This document shows positions 9,342 to 18,913 of a DNA stretch of 64,000 nt, in pieces. The notes under the pieces are model-generated. The model worked only from the letters and a program-made list of their open reading frames with translations. It made no database searches and was not told the DNA's origin. The first letter of the stretch is position 1; every line of letters starts with the position of its first letter. The position numbers and the translations under genes were made by a program. Source of the DNA: Clostridium aceticum (GTDB lineage Bacteria > Bacillota > Clostridia > Peptostreptococcales > Natronincolaceae); the NCBI RefSeq assembly GCF_001042715.1, contig NZ_CP009687.1, positions 3,649,418 through 3,713,417 on the forward strand, in the 5' to 3' direction.

Positions 9342-11267
9342 TTAAGCGATTATTATGGATTTTTTATAAGTATCAAATTCATGCTCTATCTGCAATACGT
9401 ACATAATAACTTCCTGTAAATTTCCTCTTCTAATGGCCAGTTCTATCCTAAAGGCAGTACGCTTGATTTCTTGAGCATCTATTGAATCAGATAGTTTTTT
9501 TATTTCATGGGCCTGCTTTTCAATAATTTCTAGCTTATTACTGTCTAAGGCTGTCTTAAGCCTTTGAATATATGTTTCAATTTTTTTAATGATAATCCTT
9601 CTATCTTTACAAGTTTTTTCTTCCTGAGCACCTATCAATACAATTTCGTTGTTATCATTGATTCTAACATCAAGAAAACTTTGAAACTCAGCTTGATTTA
9701 TCTTATCTGTTGTAATCCTATCAATTTTATCGAATAATTCCTGTACTTCTACGGGTTTTGAAATATATTCATCCATCCCTAATAACATAAACCGTTCTTT
9801 ATCTCCCTTGAGGGCATAGGCAGTCACTGCAATAACTGGTGTATGCCTGTGGGTAGCAGCTTCTCTTTCTCTTATATGCTTTGTAGCTTCTATACCATCT
9901 ATTTCTGGCATTTGTATATCCATAAGAATTAGGTCATAGTTGTTATTTTCATACATCATCAAGACTTCTTTTCCGTTGTTTGCAATATCAACGGCATGCC
10001 CCCTTTTTTCCAATATCTTTTTAATAACAATTTGGTTTACAGCATCATCCTCAGCCAGTAAAATCTTCTTGCAATCTGAAGAGGGATTGATGATAGGCTC
10101 TTGCTTGTATTCTTCTTCTATTATATTTTCAGCTTGTTTAAACTTAGCTGTAAAATAAAAGGTACTGCCATGACTCTCTTTGCTCTCTACCCATATGCTG
10201 CCCCCCATCATTTCAACAAGTTGCTTGGATATAACAAGCCCTAAACCTGTACCTCCATGTTTTCTTGTAACAGACCCATCAATCTGACTAAAGGCTTTAA
10301 AAAGTCTCGGCTTATCTTTTTGGGCTATGCCTCTTCCCGTATCAGCTATAGCAAATTTTAGTTCTATATCATTTTCTGAAGCTTGTAATTTTTTTACAGA
10401 CACTGTAACTCCGCCTTTTTGGGTAAACTTGATGGCATTGTGAATTAGATTATTCAGTATCTGTTGTAATCTATTAGGATCCCCCGTTATGGCAGCTGGT
10501 AGATCAGTAGAAAAACTATAATTCATCTCTAAACCCTTATTTTTTGCCATATGCGTATGTGCCTTCATCATTCCTTCCAGCAGTTGTTTGACGTTGAAGT
10601 TAATGTTTTGAAAGTTCAGCTTGCCCGCCTCCATCTTAGAAAAATCTAAAATATCATTGATAATGCTTAAAAGGGAACTGGCACAAGACTTTGCTACAAT
10701 TAAGTTTTCTCGCTGTTCTTGATTTAAGTCTGTAAGAAGGGTTAAGTCAATCATTCCCAACATACCATGAATAGGAGTACGAATTTCGTGACTCATATTC
10801 GCAAGAAATTCACTTTTTGACTTATTGGCAGCCTCGGCTTCTTCTTTGGTCTTTTTTAGCTGATTTTCTGTATATTTCCTTATAGTAATGTCCCGAAATA
10901 CTACAACGATCCCATCAATGCTTTGATCTTCCAGCTTTATAGGAGAACAACTGGCAGATACATAGCTTTTTTTACCTTCCTTTGAAATCAGTGTAGAGTG
11001 ATTCTTTAGACCTATAGCAGTTCCTGCTTTAAGCACCCTGTCGACTAAATCCATCACTTCATTGGTATGCATATTGATGATAGGAAGCACTTGGTTAATA
11101 GGTTTCCCCAATGCCTCTTCCAACTTCCACCCAGTAAGCTCTACAGCTGATGTATTCATATAAAGGATTGTACCCTTTAAATCTGTTGCTATTACACCGT
11201 CACCAATACAAGCAAGGGTTGTAAGCAAAAATTCATTCATTTCTCCCGTGGTTAAGTTTTGATCCAT
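9342..11267 (-). CDS. PAS-containing hybrid histidine kinase with receiver and HPt-like tail
   Basis: The 641-residue soluble protein has these parts in order. A PAS domain lies at about 10-130. The HisKA domain has the H-box FLANMSHEIRTP (His160). The ATPase has the N-box LNNLIHNAIKFT, ADTGRGI and GGTGLGL. A receiver domain has acceptor D450 in LILMDIQMPE and K504. The tail (about 555-641) resembles an HPt domain, with a candidate histidine at 587 (KQAHEIKKL). No transmembrane segment is visible, so it senses a cytoplasmic signal. Its place inside a che operon suggests a phosphorelay feeding, or fed by, the chemosensory array. Confidence 0.88.
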   Translation of the reverse strand: MDQNLTTGEMNEFLLTTLACIGDGVIATDLKGTILYMNTSAVELTGWKLEEALGKPINQVLPIINMHTNEVMDLVDRVLKAGTAIGLKNHSTLISKEGKKSYVSASCSPIKLEDQSIDGIVVVFRDITIRKYTENQLKKTKEEAEAANKSKSEFLANMSHEIRTPIHGMLGMIDLTLLTDLNQEQRENLIVAKSCASSLLSIINDILDFSKMEAGKLNFQNINFNVKQLLEGMMKAHTHMAKNKGLEMNYSFSTDLPAAITGDPNRLQQILNNLIHNAIKFTQKGGVTVSVKKLQASENDIELKFAIADTGRGIAQKDKPRLFKAFSQIDGSVTRKHGGTGLGLVISKQLVEMMGGSIWVESKESHGSTFYFTAKFKQAENIIEEEYKQEPIINPSSDCKKILLAEDDAVNQIVIKKILEKRGHAVDIANNGKEVLMMYENNNYDLILMDIQMPEIDGIEATKHIREREAATHRHTPVIAVTAYALKGDKERFMLLGMDEYISKPVEVQELFDKIDRITTDKINQAEFQSFLDVRINDNNEIVLIGAQEEKTCKDRRIIIKKIETYIQRLKTALDSNKLEIIEKQAHEIKKLSDSIDAQEIKRTAFRIELAIRRGNLQEVIMYVLQIEHEFDTYKKSIIIA

Positions 11268-11361
11268 TTATACCTCACCTTCAATTTCTGTTATTATCGT
11301 TTTCCGAGATAACTTTTTGAAGTAGACTCTGCTGATTTTACTATCTTCTATAAAGTATCAC

Positions 11362-12384
11362 TTAATTTATAATGGAACAAATATATTGAGGCATCTTTAA
11401 AAGAGACATCTGCTTTTCTACTGCTCCTATGTCAAAAGCTACCTTTGGCATCCCATAAACAACAGAGGAAAGTGCATCTTGACCAATGGTCCTTGCCCCT
11501 TTTCGCCTCATGGCAAGCAGACCCTTGGCTCCATCATAACCCATACCAGTCAAAATTATTCCAATACCTAATGGCCCAGCTTCTTTTGCAACTGACTCAA
11601 AGAGAATATCTACCGAAGGACAGTGGCCATTTACTTTTTCCGTTTTGAAACATTCTATCTTATATCTTTCTCCGATTTTTTTTATCCTCATATGCTGATC
11701 TCCAGGAGCAACAAAGACTTTTCCTTCTGCTACATAGTCACCATTTTCTGCTTCTTTAGCAGAAAGACTTGTAGTATTATTAAGCCTTTCTGCAAACATC
11801 CTAGAAAAAACCGGTGGAATATGCTGAACGATCACGATTCCTGGCATCACTGGGGGAAAGGACTTTAATAGATTGTAAATCGCCTCTGTACCTCCTGTAG
11901 AAGCCCCAATGGCAATCACTTTATCAATGTTTGTTTTCTTTAACTGCCCCCCATGACTTTTGGCAGAACTTTGAGATTGCAGAACTTTAGCTTCTGCAGC
12001 AATTTTTACCTTTTCTATCAATTCATGAATAAAACTTTCTACATTTTTAGCAATTCGCATATCCGGCTTACTTACAAAATCAACCGCCCCCACCTTCATA
12101 GCATCAAGTACTGCTTGGTTTACGGTACTAACTACAACAATAGGTAAGGGATATTGAGGTAATAGTCTTCTAATGAATTCGATGCCATTCATTTTTGGCA
12201 TTTCTATGTCACAGGTCATTATATCTGGTTTATACTTAAGAATTTTATCTCTTGCATCAAAGGGGTCCGTAGCTGTAGCTACAACCTCTATAGAGGAATC
12301 AGAAGAAATTCCTCTTGCTATTATCTCTCTAGATATTAGACTATCATCCACAATAAGCACTTTAATTTTTCTATTATACCCCAT
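11362..12384 (-). CDS. cheB: CheB protein-glutamate methylesterase
   Basis: The 340-residue protein combines a receiver domain (D14/D15, acceptor D59, K106) and a methylesterase domain with the catalytic set S162 (IGASTGG), H188 (VQHIP) and D284 (TGMGYDGA). It removes methyl groups from, and deamidates, chemoreceptors, resetting receptor activity when phosphorylated by CheA. It forms the adaptation pair with the upstream cheR, 25 bp away. All key residues are present and the length is normal. A GGAGGTGA site precedes the start. Confidence 0.96.
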   Translation of the reverse strand: MGYNRKIKVLIVDDSLISREIIARGISSDSSIEVVATATDPFDARDKILKYKPDIMTCDIEMPKMNGIEFIRRLLPQYPLPIVVVSTVNQAVLDAMKVGAVDFVSKPDMRIAKNVESFIHELIEKVKIAAEAKVLQSQSSAKSHGGQLKKTNIDKVIAIGASTGGTEAIYNLLKSFPPVMPGIVIVQHIPPVFSRMFAERLNNTTSLSAKEAENGDYVAEGKVFVAPGDQHMRIKKIGERYKIECFKTEKVNGHCPSVDILFESVAKEAGPLGIGIILTGMGYDGAKGLLAMRRKGARTIGQDALSSVVYGMPKVAFDIGAVEKQMSLLKMPQYICSIIN

Positions 12385-12409
12385 ATATCACCTCCTAAGC
12401 TTAGTTGAT

Positions 12410-13234
12410 TTATACCTTCCTATATACCGCTGGCATAATATACTTAAATCTCGTGTCAGCTCTATGAATAGATTCTGCATGTCCTATAAATAAATAGCCT
12501 CCAAATTCCATCTTATCGTAAAATTTGTTTACCAACTCTACTTTGGTTTTATGATCAAAGTAAATCATTACATTTCTACAAAAGACCACATGAAACTTCT
12601 TTTTAAAAGGAAATACATCCTCCATAAGGTTAAACTTTCTATAGATCACTTCGCTTTTTATTTTATCTATTAAAACAGTCTTTTCCTTATCTTGCTTCTT
12701 AAAATAAGTATTTTTCCAGGAGGAAGGTAAAGAAGCAATCTCTTCACTGCTATAGATACCACCCTTAGCTCTATCTAAAACTCTACTAGAAATATCCGTA
12801 GCTAAAATTTTTGTATCCCATGACCGTTTTTCTTTTCCAAGATGTTCATCTATAATCATAGCCAAGGTATAGGGTTCTTCCCCTGATGAACAGCCTGCAC
12901 TCCATATCCTTAGATCCTTGTCTTTTACTGTAGGAATCAGGTAAGGCAGCACCTTATCCCTAAAATAATGAAAGTGCTGGGCTTCCCTCATGAAAAAGGT
13001 GTGATTAGTAGTAATTTTATTTACTAAAGTTGTTATAGCCTCACCTGATTGATCCTCCATAATATAGTTATAGTACTGGGAAAAACTTTTGAAATTTTTC
13101 TGTGCTAGTACATTATATAGCCTAGCTGTAACAAGAGATTGTTTTTCTTTTTTCAGACGGATTCCATAGTTTGCATAAATGTATTCTGTCAATTGTTTAA
13201 ACTCTTGTTCTGTAATAGCAATCACTACCCACAC
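12410..13234 (-). CDS. cheR: CheR chemoreceptor methyltransferase
   Basis: The protein (274 residues from GTG at 13234, 271 from GTG at 13225) has the CheR N-terminal helical domain and the SAM-binding domain with IWSAGCSSGEEPYTLAMII, LATDIS and VVFCRNVMIYFD. It transfers methyl groups from S-adenosylmethionine to receptor glutamates. Both GTG codons have purine-rich ribosome sites (AGAGG, GGGTAGGTG), so the exact start is open. It lies between the operon's receptor gene and cheB. Confidence 0.95.
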   Translation of the reverse strand: MWVVIAITEQEFKQLTEYIYANYGIRLKKEKQSLVTARLYNVLAQKNFKSFSQYYNYIMEDQSGEAITTLVNKITTNHTFFMREAQHFHYFRDKVLPYLIPTVKDKDLRIWSAGCSSGEEPYTLAMIIDEHLGKEKRSWDTKILATDISSRVLDRAKGGIYSSEEIASLPSSWKNTYFKKQDKEKTVLIDKIKSEVIYRKFNLMEDVFPFKKKFHVVFCRNVMIYFDHKTKVELVNKFYDKMEFGGYLFIGHAESIHRADTRFKYIMPAVYRKV

Positions 13235-13260
13235 CTACCCTTACCTCTTTTGCTCTACTT

Positions 13261-14952
13261 TTAATACTTGCCAAACTCTCCATCGCTTAATACTATCTTT
13301 GAGGTTCTATCTTGTCCACTTGTCCTTTTTCTTTCATGCATATTTTCTAGCATTTCCAGTATCTCTGGATTCATTTCTTCCATTTCTTTATAGGAGGTAG
13401 CTTTATTTTTCTTTAACTTAAATCTACTAATCTGTTGCTTTAAGAGTTCTGCCTGACTAGCAAGCTCTTCGCTTGCTGCTGCACTCTCCTCTGCGGTAGC
13501 AGAATTGGTCTGGATTACTTCCGATATTTGACTAATACCTTGGCTCACTTGAGCTATTCCTGAATCCTGTTCATTAGAAGCAATAGTTATATCCTTTACT
13601 AGGTGAGCTACCTCTGCTACATCCTCTACGATTTTACTTAAAGCAGCAGCAGTTTCATTGGCTATATTGGTACCCCCCTCTACCTTTTTGATAGATCCCT
13701 CAATCATAGCAGTTGTTTCCTTAGCTGCATTAGCACTTCTAGCAGCAAGATTCCTCACCTCTTCCGCTACTACTGCAAAACCTTTACCATGTTGTCCCGC
13801 TCTAGCAGCTTCAACTGCTGCATTTAATGCAAGAATATTTGTCTGAAAGGCAATTTCATCAATTACCTTAATAATTTTAGAAATATTACTGGAGGCATCA
13901 TTAATTCCCTCCATGGCCTTCAGCATTTCTTGCATTCGCTGATTTCCCTGTGTGGCGTTTAATTCCGCAGTCTCTGCTAATTGGTTTGCATTATTTGCAT
14001 TAATAGCATTTTGTCTAGTTTGAGCAGAAATTTCTTCTAAAGAAGCTGTTAATTCTTCAATAGAGCTTGCCTGTTCAGTGGCCCCTTCAGACAGTGCCAT
14101 GCTGGAGTCTGACATTTGTTTAGAGCCTGATGCTACCTGCTCTGCAGCTGCACTGATATTTGTCATGACTTCATTGATGTTTTCGGTCATGGTTTTAAAG
14201 GCTTCTGCTAATGTACCTACCTCATCTCTGGTATGAATATTCATCCCAACATCAAGATCTCCTTCAGCAATCCTATTGGCACCTTCTACAATCTCAGCAA
14301 GGGGTTTACTAATAATATTAGCAATAAATAATCCCAAAGCAATGGCAAGTAATACCCCTAGAATAACGATGGTAATCATGATGGTAGATTGTCTGTTAAA
14401 ATCTGTAGTGTTTTGTTGGGCTTTTGTAGAAGCTGAACTGATATTGTAGTCTAACAACCTCTCTATACCTTGCTCTACTCTTTCTCTAGCTGCAGTAAAT
14501 TCAGCAATTCTTGCTTCTGCCTCCTCAAATCTTTCCCCCTGAATCATGCCTATATGTTCTGTACGAATGTTTCTATAGGTCACAAGATCATTTTTCAAAC
14601 CATCAACCATACTTCTTTCCTCTTGAGACTGAATAGTAGTTTCAAACTCAACAAGAATCCTATTGCTTTCTTCTGCTAAGCGGTTTATTGTATCTACCCT
14701 TTGAGAAAACATGCTCATATCCCTTTGGTACAACATTAAAAGATATTCAGACCGAACCAGCAACAATGCTCTTTGAATCCGTACCAGTTCTTGTGTAGGC
14801 AAGAAATTACTCTCATAAATATCATCACCTCTGCTATTGATAGTACTCATATTGTTAATTCCCATCATTCCTACAATACCTATCAAAAGTGCTATGATAA
14901 TAAAACCACTTACTAATTTTACTTTTATTTTTAAATTACTGATCCATCCCAT
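13261..14952 (-). CDS. Methyl-accepting chemotaxis protein with four-helix-bundle sensor
   Basis: The 563-residue receptor has TM1 at about 13-32, an extracytoplasmic helical sensor of the 4HB_MCP type (33-190), TM2 at about 191-212, HAMP (213-265) and the signalling coiled coil. The conserved hairpin tip reads [20 protein letters not shown]. It is the only receptor inside this che operon and so is presumably the main input to this CheA/CheW. The C-terminus ends in a charged tail without a CheR-tether pentapeptide such as NWETF. A GGAGG site is present. Confidence 0.94.
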   Translation of the reverse strand: MGWISNLKIKVKLVSGFIIIALLIGIVGMMGINNMSTINSRGDDIYESNFLPTQELVRIQRALLLVRSEYLLMLYQRDMSMFSQRVDTINRLAEESNRILVEFETTIQSQEERSMVDGLKNDLVTYRNIRTEHIGMIQGERFEEAEARIAEFTAARERVEQGIERLLDYNISSASTKAQQNTTDFNRQSTIMITIVILGVLLAIALGLFIANIISKPLAEIVEGANRIAEGDLDVGMNIHTRDEVGTLAEAFKTMTENINEVMTNISAAAEQVASGSKQMSDSSMALSEGATEQASSIEELTASLEEISAQTRQNAINANNANQLAETAELNATQGNQRMQEMLKAMEGINDASSNISKIIKVIDEIAFQTNILALNAAVEAARAGQHGKGFAVVAEEVRNLAARSANAAKETTAMIEGSIKKVEGGTNIANETAAALSKIVEDVAEVAHLVKDITIASNEQDSGIAQVSQGISQISEVIQTNSATAEESAAASEELASQAELLKQQISRFKLKKNKATSYKEMEEMNPEILEMLENMHERKRTSGQDRTSKIVLSDGEFGKY

Positions 14953-14970
14953 ACTTCATTCCTCCTTGAA

Positions 14971-15459
14971 TTATTGAATATTTATTAGATTTTCTGTTTC
15001 TTCGTTGCTTAGAAGCTTGTCACAATCCAAGATAAGTTTTATTTCACTGTTTATCTTGCCTATGGCTTTGATATATTTATTACTTTCTCCATTTAACTCA
15101 GGAGGCTGAAGGATATCCTCCTCAGGAATAGAAAGAACCTCTGATACAGCATCAACAATCATTCCTACAGATATATCTTTGATCTCTATCACAATAATGC
15201 AGGTTCTATCATTGTACTCTCGAAAGGATTTCTTAAATCGAAGCCTTACATCTATTACAGGAATAATCTTACCTCTAAGGTTAATGATTCCCTTTATGTA
15301 CTCGGGAAGCTGCGGAACTTCTGTTATTAGCTGTATTCCTATAATCTCAATAACATATTTTATATCGATACCATAAAATTCATTTCCTAAGGAAAAAGTA
15401 AGGAACTTGTCCTTCTGGGTATCCTCTTCCGTTATTTCCTGTACCAAATTTTCCGTCAT
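14971..15459 (-). CDS. cheW: CheW coupling protein
   Basis: The 162-residue protein couples CheA to receptors. It shows the CheW fold motifs: FLTFSLGNEFYGIDI, the segment LPEYIKGIINLRGKIIPVID and VDAVSEVLSIP. The ATG at 15459 is chosen because AAAGGGG stands eight bases before it. An ATG six codons further upstream lacks a well-placed site. It lies between cheA and the receptor gene with gaps of 18-32 bp, so the genes are one operon. Confidence 0.94.
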   Translation of the reverse strand: MTENLVQEITEEDTQKDKFLTFSLGNEFYGIDIKYVIEIIGIQLITEVPQLPEYIKGIINLRGKIIPVIDVRLRFKKSFREYNDRTCIIVIEIKDISVGMIVDAVSEVLSIPEEDILQPPELNGESNKYIKAIGKINSEIKLILDCDKLLSNEETENLINIQ

Positions 15460-15491
15460 CTCTACATCCCCTTTCATTTTATAAGATTATC

Positions 15492-17555
15492 CTAATCCTT
15501 CCCTTGAAGTTTCAAACTAATGAGTCCTGCTGTATCAAGGATTAAACTAATATTGCCATCTCCTAGCAAAGTACATCCTGCCAAGCCTTCAATTTTTTTT
15601 ATGTTTCTTATGTAAGTGGGAAGAGGTTTAACAACCACCTGCTGCTGACCCAATAGCTCATCTGCAAAAATGCATAAGCTTTTATTCTCTTGTTCCAGCA
15701 TAATCATAATTCCTTCAGTAAGCTGTGTCCTTTCTGGTCTTATATTATATAACTGATGTAGTCGGAGAATTGTATAACACTGATCCCGAATCATGATCAT
15801 TTCATTACCATCTGGGTCTCTTATAATATCCTTCTCCTTTGGTCTAAAGGATTCCTTAATAGCACTGGTGGGTAAGGTATATCTGGAGGTACCTACCCGG
15901 ATGTTCATACCATCTATGATGGCTAAAGTAATAGGGATTTTCAAGGTAATGATTGTACCTTCGCCTTCCCTGCTATCTACAGATATGGAACCCCCTATGG
16001 TTTCAATGTTTTTCATTACTACATCCATACCTACCCCTCTACCAGAGAATTCTGTGATATGATCTTTGGTGGAAAATCCCGGTAGCAGTATTAGGTTGTA
16101 GATTTCCTTATCCCTCATTTCATCTTCTGACTTATATAACAATCCATGTTCTCTAGCCCTTTGAAGTATCTTTTCCTTACTTAAGCCCTTCCCATCATCC
16201 TTCACAATGACAATGACATCACTGCCAGCATTTTTGGCTTCAAGTGTAACGGTAGCCAAAGCTGACTTTCCTTTTTTCTCCCTCTCTTCAAGGGTTTCAA
16301 TACCGTGATCAATAGCATTGCGTACAAGGTGCATCAAAGGATCAGAAATGTGCTCTATAATATTTTTATCTACTTCAGTCTCTTCACCAATAATTTCTAA
16401 CGCCACTTCTTTATTGAGTTTCTTGGACATATCCCTTACAATACGATGCATCTTATGGAAAGTAGCAGAAAGAGGCACCATACGAATAGACATCACCACG
16501 TCCTGTAGTTCATTGGTGATCTTATGCAACTGTGTCGCGGCTTTATGAAAATTATCGAGATGTAGACCTCGTAGATCAGGGTTTTGTGTAACCATCGCCT
16601 CTGCAATCACCATCTCACCTACTAAGTCCATAAGCTTATCTAATTTTGCTACATTTACACTAATGATGCTTTGCTGTGCAGAAGTATTTTTTGTCTCTTT
16701 TTCCTGCAGCTTTGGTACTTTAATCGTTTCATCCTCTAATAGAATACTTTTAGACTCTGTAGGGGAATCAAATCCTTCGTGATTTTTTAGTTCTGTAAGC
16801 TGTAAATCCTTAAGGAAAATGGTTTGCATAAGAAGCTCGTGTACTTGGTCATAGGTTTTACTGGTCTTAAATAGTAGTTTAAAACCCTTTTCTCTAATTA
16901 CTTCACTACTACTCTCATTTTCGATAATATCCTGTGGAAAATAGTAAAATTCTTGAGTGATCTGTTGAATATTGTGAACCACAGTGTAGGCCCGTATGTT
17001 TTCCATTTCGCATCCATCTTGAAAATGTATGATGGCTTGGAATTCATTGACATTAAGGGGGTCTGCTATTTTCTCCTGCAGTATATAATATTGCTGTTTT
17101 TCATCAGGATCCTTTTTTACCTCTTCAACCTCTGAAAGAGAGTTTTCCTGCTTTAAGAAGCATAGAAAGTCTTCTATATTTCCAATAAGAATCGATGCAT
17201 CACCGTCTGCTTCATCGTTATTTTTAATCTTTTCTATCTCTACTTTAATAAAGTCAACACCCTCTAAGACTAAATCAGAAAGCATAGAACAATCAAACTG
17301 TTGCAGTGCTCCTTCCCTCAAAAAAAAGAACAGATCTTCGATAGAGTGAGCAAGTGCAGAAATATTATTAAATAACATCATAGCAGAAGAACCTTTAATG
17401 GTATGCATGATGCGAAAAATTTCATTAATATCCGCTTCACTATAGCAGCTTGCTTTTTCACTGCACAAAATAGACTGTTCCAGCTGTGTTATGAGTTGAG
17501 AGGTTTCAAATATAAACATGTCCAGCATAGGTTCATAGTAAGACTGTTTGGACAA
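15492..17555 (-). CDS. cheA: CheA chemotaxis histidine kinase
   Basis: The 687-residue kinase has P1 with phosphorylated His51 (IMHTIKGSSAMM) and a poorly conserved middle (140-290) in the P2 position. These are followed by the P3 dimer helices, the P4 ATPase (HLVRNAIDHGIE, DDGKGL, GRGVGM) and the C-terminal P5 CheW-like domain. It starts the operon with a TTG at 17555, preceded by AGGGGG eight bases upstream. It should phosphorylate CheB and one or more receivers. No flagellar gene occurs in the window, so the output is not shown. Confidence 0.95.
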   Translation of the reverse strand: MSKQSYYEPMLDMFIFETSQLITQLEQSILCSEKASCYSEADINEIFRIMHTIKGSSAMMLFNNISALAHSIEDLFFFLREGALQQFDCSMLSDLVLEGVDFIKVEIEKIKNNDEADGDASILIGNIEDFLCFLKQENSLSEVEEVKKDPDEKQQYYILQEKIADPLNVNEFQAIIHFQDGCEMENIRAYTVVHNIQQITQEFYYFPQDIIENESSSEVIREKGFKLLFKTSKTYDQVHELLMQTIFLKDLQLTELKNHEGFDSPTESKSILLEDETIKVPKLQEKETKNTSAQQSIISVNVAKLDKLMDLVGEMVIAEAMVTQNPDLRGLHLDNFHKAATQLHKITNELQDVVMSIRMVPLSATFHKMHRIVRDMSKKLNKEVALEIIGEETEVDKNIIEHISDPLMHLVRNAIDHGIETLEEREKKGKSALATVTLEAKNAGSDVIVIVKDDGKGLSKEKILQRAREHGLLYKSEDEMRDKEIYNLILLPGFSTKDHITEFSGRGVGMDVVMKNIETIGGSISVDSREGEGTIITLKIPITLAIIDGMNIRVGTSRYTLPTSAIKESFRPKEKDIIRDPDGNEMIMIRDQCYTILRLHQLYNIRPERTQLTEGIMIMLEQENKSLCIFADELLGQQQVVVKPLPTYIRNIKKIEGLAGCTLLGDGNISLILDTAGLISLKLQGKD

Positions 17556-17591
17556 AGAAATCGCCCCCTAGCGCTATTTTTTATATCTTTA

Positions 17592-17739
17592 ATATATAAG
17601 TCATTCGCATTAATCTAAACCATAATTTGTCATCCCGAACGGAACAAAGCGTAGTCCAAGGATCTTAGAATTAGCAAAGTGATAGTTGGAGAGAATTTTG
17701 AAAATAACTGTATTAAATTAACGCTTATGATATATAAGT
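17592..17739. mobile_element. MITE-like element, copy A, with 10-bp flanking direct repeats
   Basis: The element (17602-17729) is bounded by the direct repeat ATATATAAGT at 17592-17601 and 17730-17739. Its ends CATTCGCATTAAT and ATTAACGCTTATG are imperfect inverted repeats. Its interior (CATAATTTGTCATCCC, then AAGGATCTTAG) matches the copies at 28186 and 37015. It carries no gene. The flanking duplication indicates past transposition by an enzyme encoded elsewhere. It lies between cheA and the TetR gene. Confidence 0.7.
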
Positions 17740-17760
17740 TATACATACTCTATTGATAAA

Positions 17761-18354
17761 CTAATTTTCGGGATTTTTAGTAAAAACATCTAAAAGCATT
17801 TTTAGTGTTGATAGGATATATTCTTTTAGAGAAAAGCTATATCCCTCCATACGCCATTTTAGACATATTGTTCTAAAAGAACTGATGATTGTTATTGCCA
17901 GCTTTTCAGCATCGATATCAGAAGAAATCGTTCCCTCTTCCTGAGCCTCACAAACCAGTTTCTCTATTGCATCAATACGTGTAGTAAAGATTTCCTTTAT
18001 TTTCCCAGCCAACTCTGGATTAATGTTTAACGTATCATAAACCTGTGTAATAGCAGTAATGGCAGGGTAGTTTTCATAGTACGTGGCATAAGCCCCCACA
18101 AGATAAGTAATCGCTTCGACACCTTTGATTTTTTTCAGTTCAGTGGATTGAATAATATCATGATCGTACTGCGAATAATGATTTAATACCGCAAGAATTA
18201 GTTCATTTTTACTACTAAAGTGTTTAAATATGGTGCTTTCCGATACACCTTGTCTTCTTGCTATTTCTCTGGTTGAAAACCCCTGTATGCCATACTCATC
18301 TATTACTTCAATTGTCGTAAGAATAATTCTTTCTTTTCTATGTAATAGTTCCAA
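17761..18354 (-). CDS. TetR-family transcriptional regulator
   Basis: The helix-turn-helix is clear (GFSTREIARRQGVSESTIFKHF), followed by an all-helical ligand domain of normal length. A TTG at 18354 (197 residues) is preferred as start: a TTGACA/TAAAAT promoter places the transcript start near 18396 and GAGGGGG precedes the TTG. An in-frame GTG at 18390 (209 residues) would leave almost no leader. An inverted repeat in the leader suggests autorepression. The gene stands alone between the che operon and a thioredoxin gene, so its other targets and ligand are unknown. Confidence 0.9.
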   Translation of the reverse strand: MELLHRKERIILTTIEVIDEYGIQGFSTREIARRQGVSESTIFKHFSSKNELILAVLNHYSQYDHDIIQSTELKKIKGVEAITYLVGAYATYYENYPAITAITQVYDTLNINPELAGKIKEIFTTRIDAIEKLVCEAQEEGTISSDIDAEKLAITIISSFRTICLKWRMEGYSFSLKEYILSTLKMLLDVFTKNPEN

Positions 18355-18374
18355 TATATCTTCACCCCCTCGAG

Positions 18375-18390
18375 GTAAGTAACTACTCAC
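18375..18390. promoter_or_regulatory. Probable operator in the TetR leader
   Basis: On the minus strand GTGAGTAG-TTACTTAC is an imperfect palindrome (6 of 8 positions per half) placed just after the predicted transcript start. This is a usual place for a self-repressing TetR protein to bind. The half-site GTGAGT also occurs in the perfect palindrome at 31860-31891. Confidence 0.45.
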
Positions 18391-18402
18391 TTCCTTGCTT
18401 TT

Positions 18403-18431
18403 ATTTTACATAGGAAAGCTTTTATTGTCAA
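18403..18431 (-). promoter_or_regulatory. Sigma-A promoter of the TetR gene
   Basis: The minus strand reads TTGACA (18431-18426), 17 bp, TAAAAT (18408-18403). This is a near-consensus housekeeping promoter and supports the downstream TTG start. Confidence 0.7.
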
Positions 18432-18482
18432 TCATTGGTTTTTTTTCTTTTATTATGTAGAAATTTGTATTCTGCAAAAAAC

Positions 18483-18513
18483 AAAAGACCTGCGTTTAAA
18501 ACACAAGTCCTTT
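18483..18513 (-). terminator. Terminator after the thioredoxin-like gene
   Basis: Read leftwards, AAAGGACTTGTG pairs with CGCAGGTCTTTT (some G-U pairs) around TTTTAAA, followed by TTTTGTTTTTT. It lies about 70 bp after the thioredoxin stop. Confidence 0.65.
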
Positions 18514-18583
18514 ACTTTTCTAAAAAGTTGATAGGAGAATCTATAAGTAGAATATTTAATTTTTTTAAGAAAAACTGTTTCTA

Positions 18584-18913
18584 CTAATCCCAGTAGATAA
18601 ACTTTCTAATCATCGCTTCAATATTTTCTGGTGTAACATTTTCATTTGTTAATTCTTCCAACTTTACACCCCTACCATAAACAGCAATGGTAGGCAAACC
18701 CAATACCTTTTCCTTAATAGCCAGTCTTCTTGCTTTAGTAGTTTCTAGCTTACAGAACTTCATATTGTCATTGTACTTTTCTGCTAGCTCCATGATCGCC
18801 GGCATTAAGGCTTTACATGGCTCACAGCTTTCACTCCAATAGTCTACTAAAACAAACTCCTCTGCCTCTAATACTTCTTTTTGAAAATTATCCTTATCTA
18901 CTTCTAATAACAT
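18584..18913 (-). CDS. Thioredoxin-fold protein with a CEPC active site
   Basis: The 109-residue protein has the thioredoxin fold motifs YWSESCEPCKALMP and the cis-proline loop GLPTIAVYG. The active site C30-E-P-C33 replaces the usual CGPC. Similar variant thioredoxins are linked with glycine and betaine reductase systems in amino-acid-fermenting clostridia (established for that group; assignment here is inference). The ATG at 18913 is chosen because AAGGGG sits nine bases upstream; the ATG three codons earlier abuts that site. No reductase gene is adjacent. Confidence 0.85.
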   Translation of the reverse strand: MLLEVDKDNFQKEVLEAEEFVLVDYWSESCEPCKALMPAIMELAEKYNDNMKFCKLETTKARRLAIKEKVLGLPTIAVYGRGVKLEELTNENVTPENIEAMIRKFIYWD

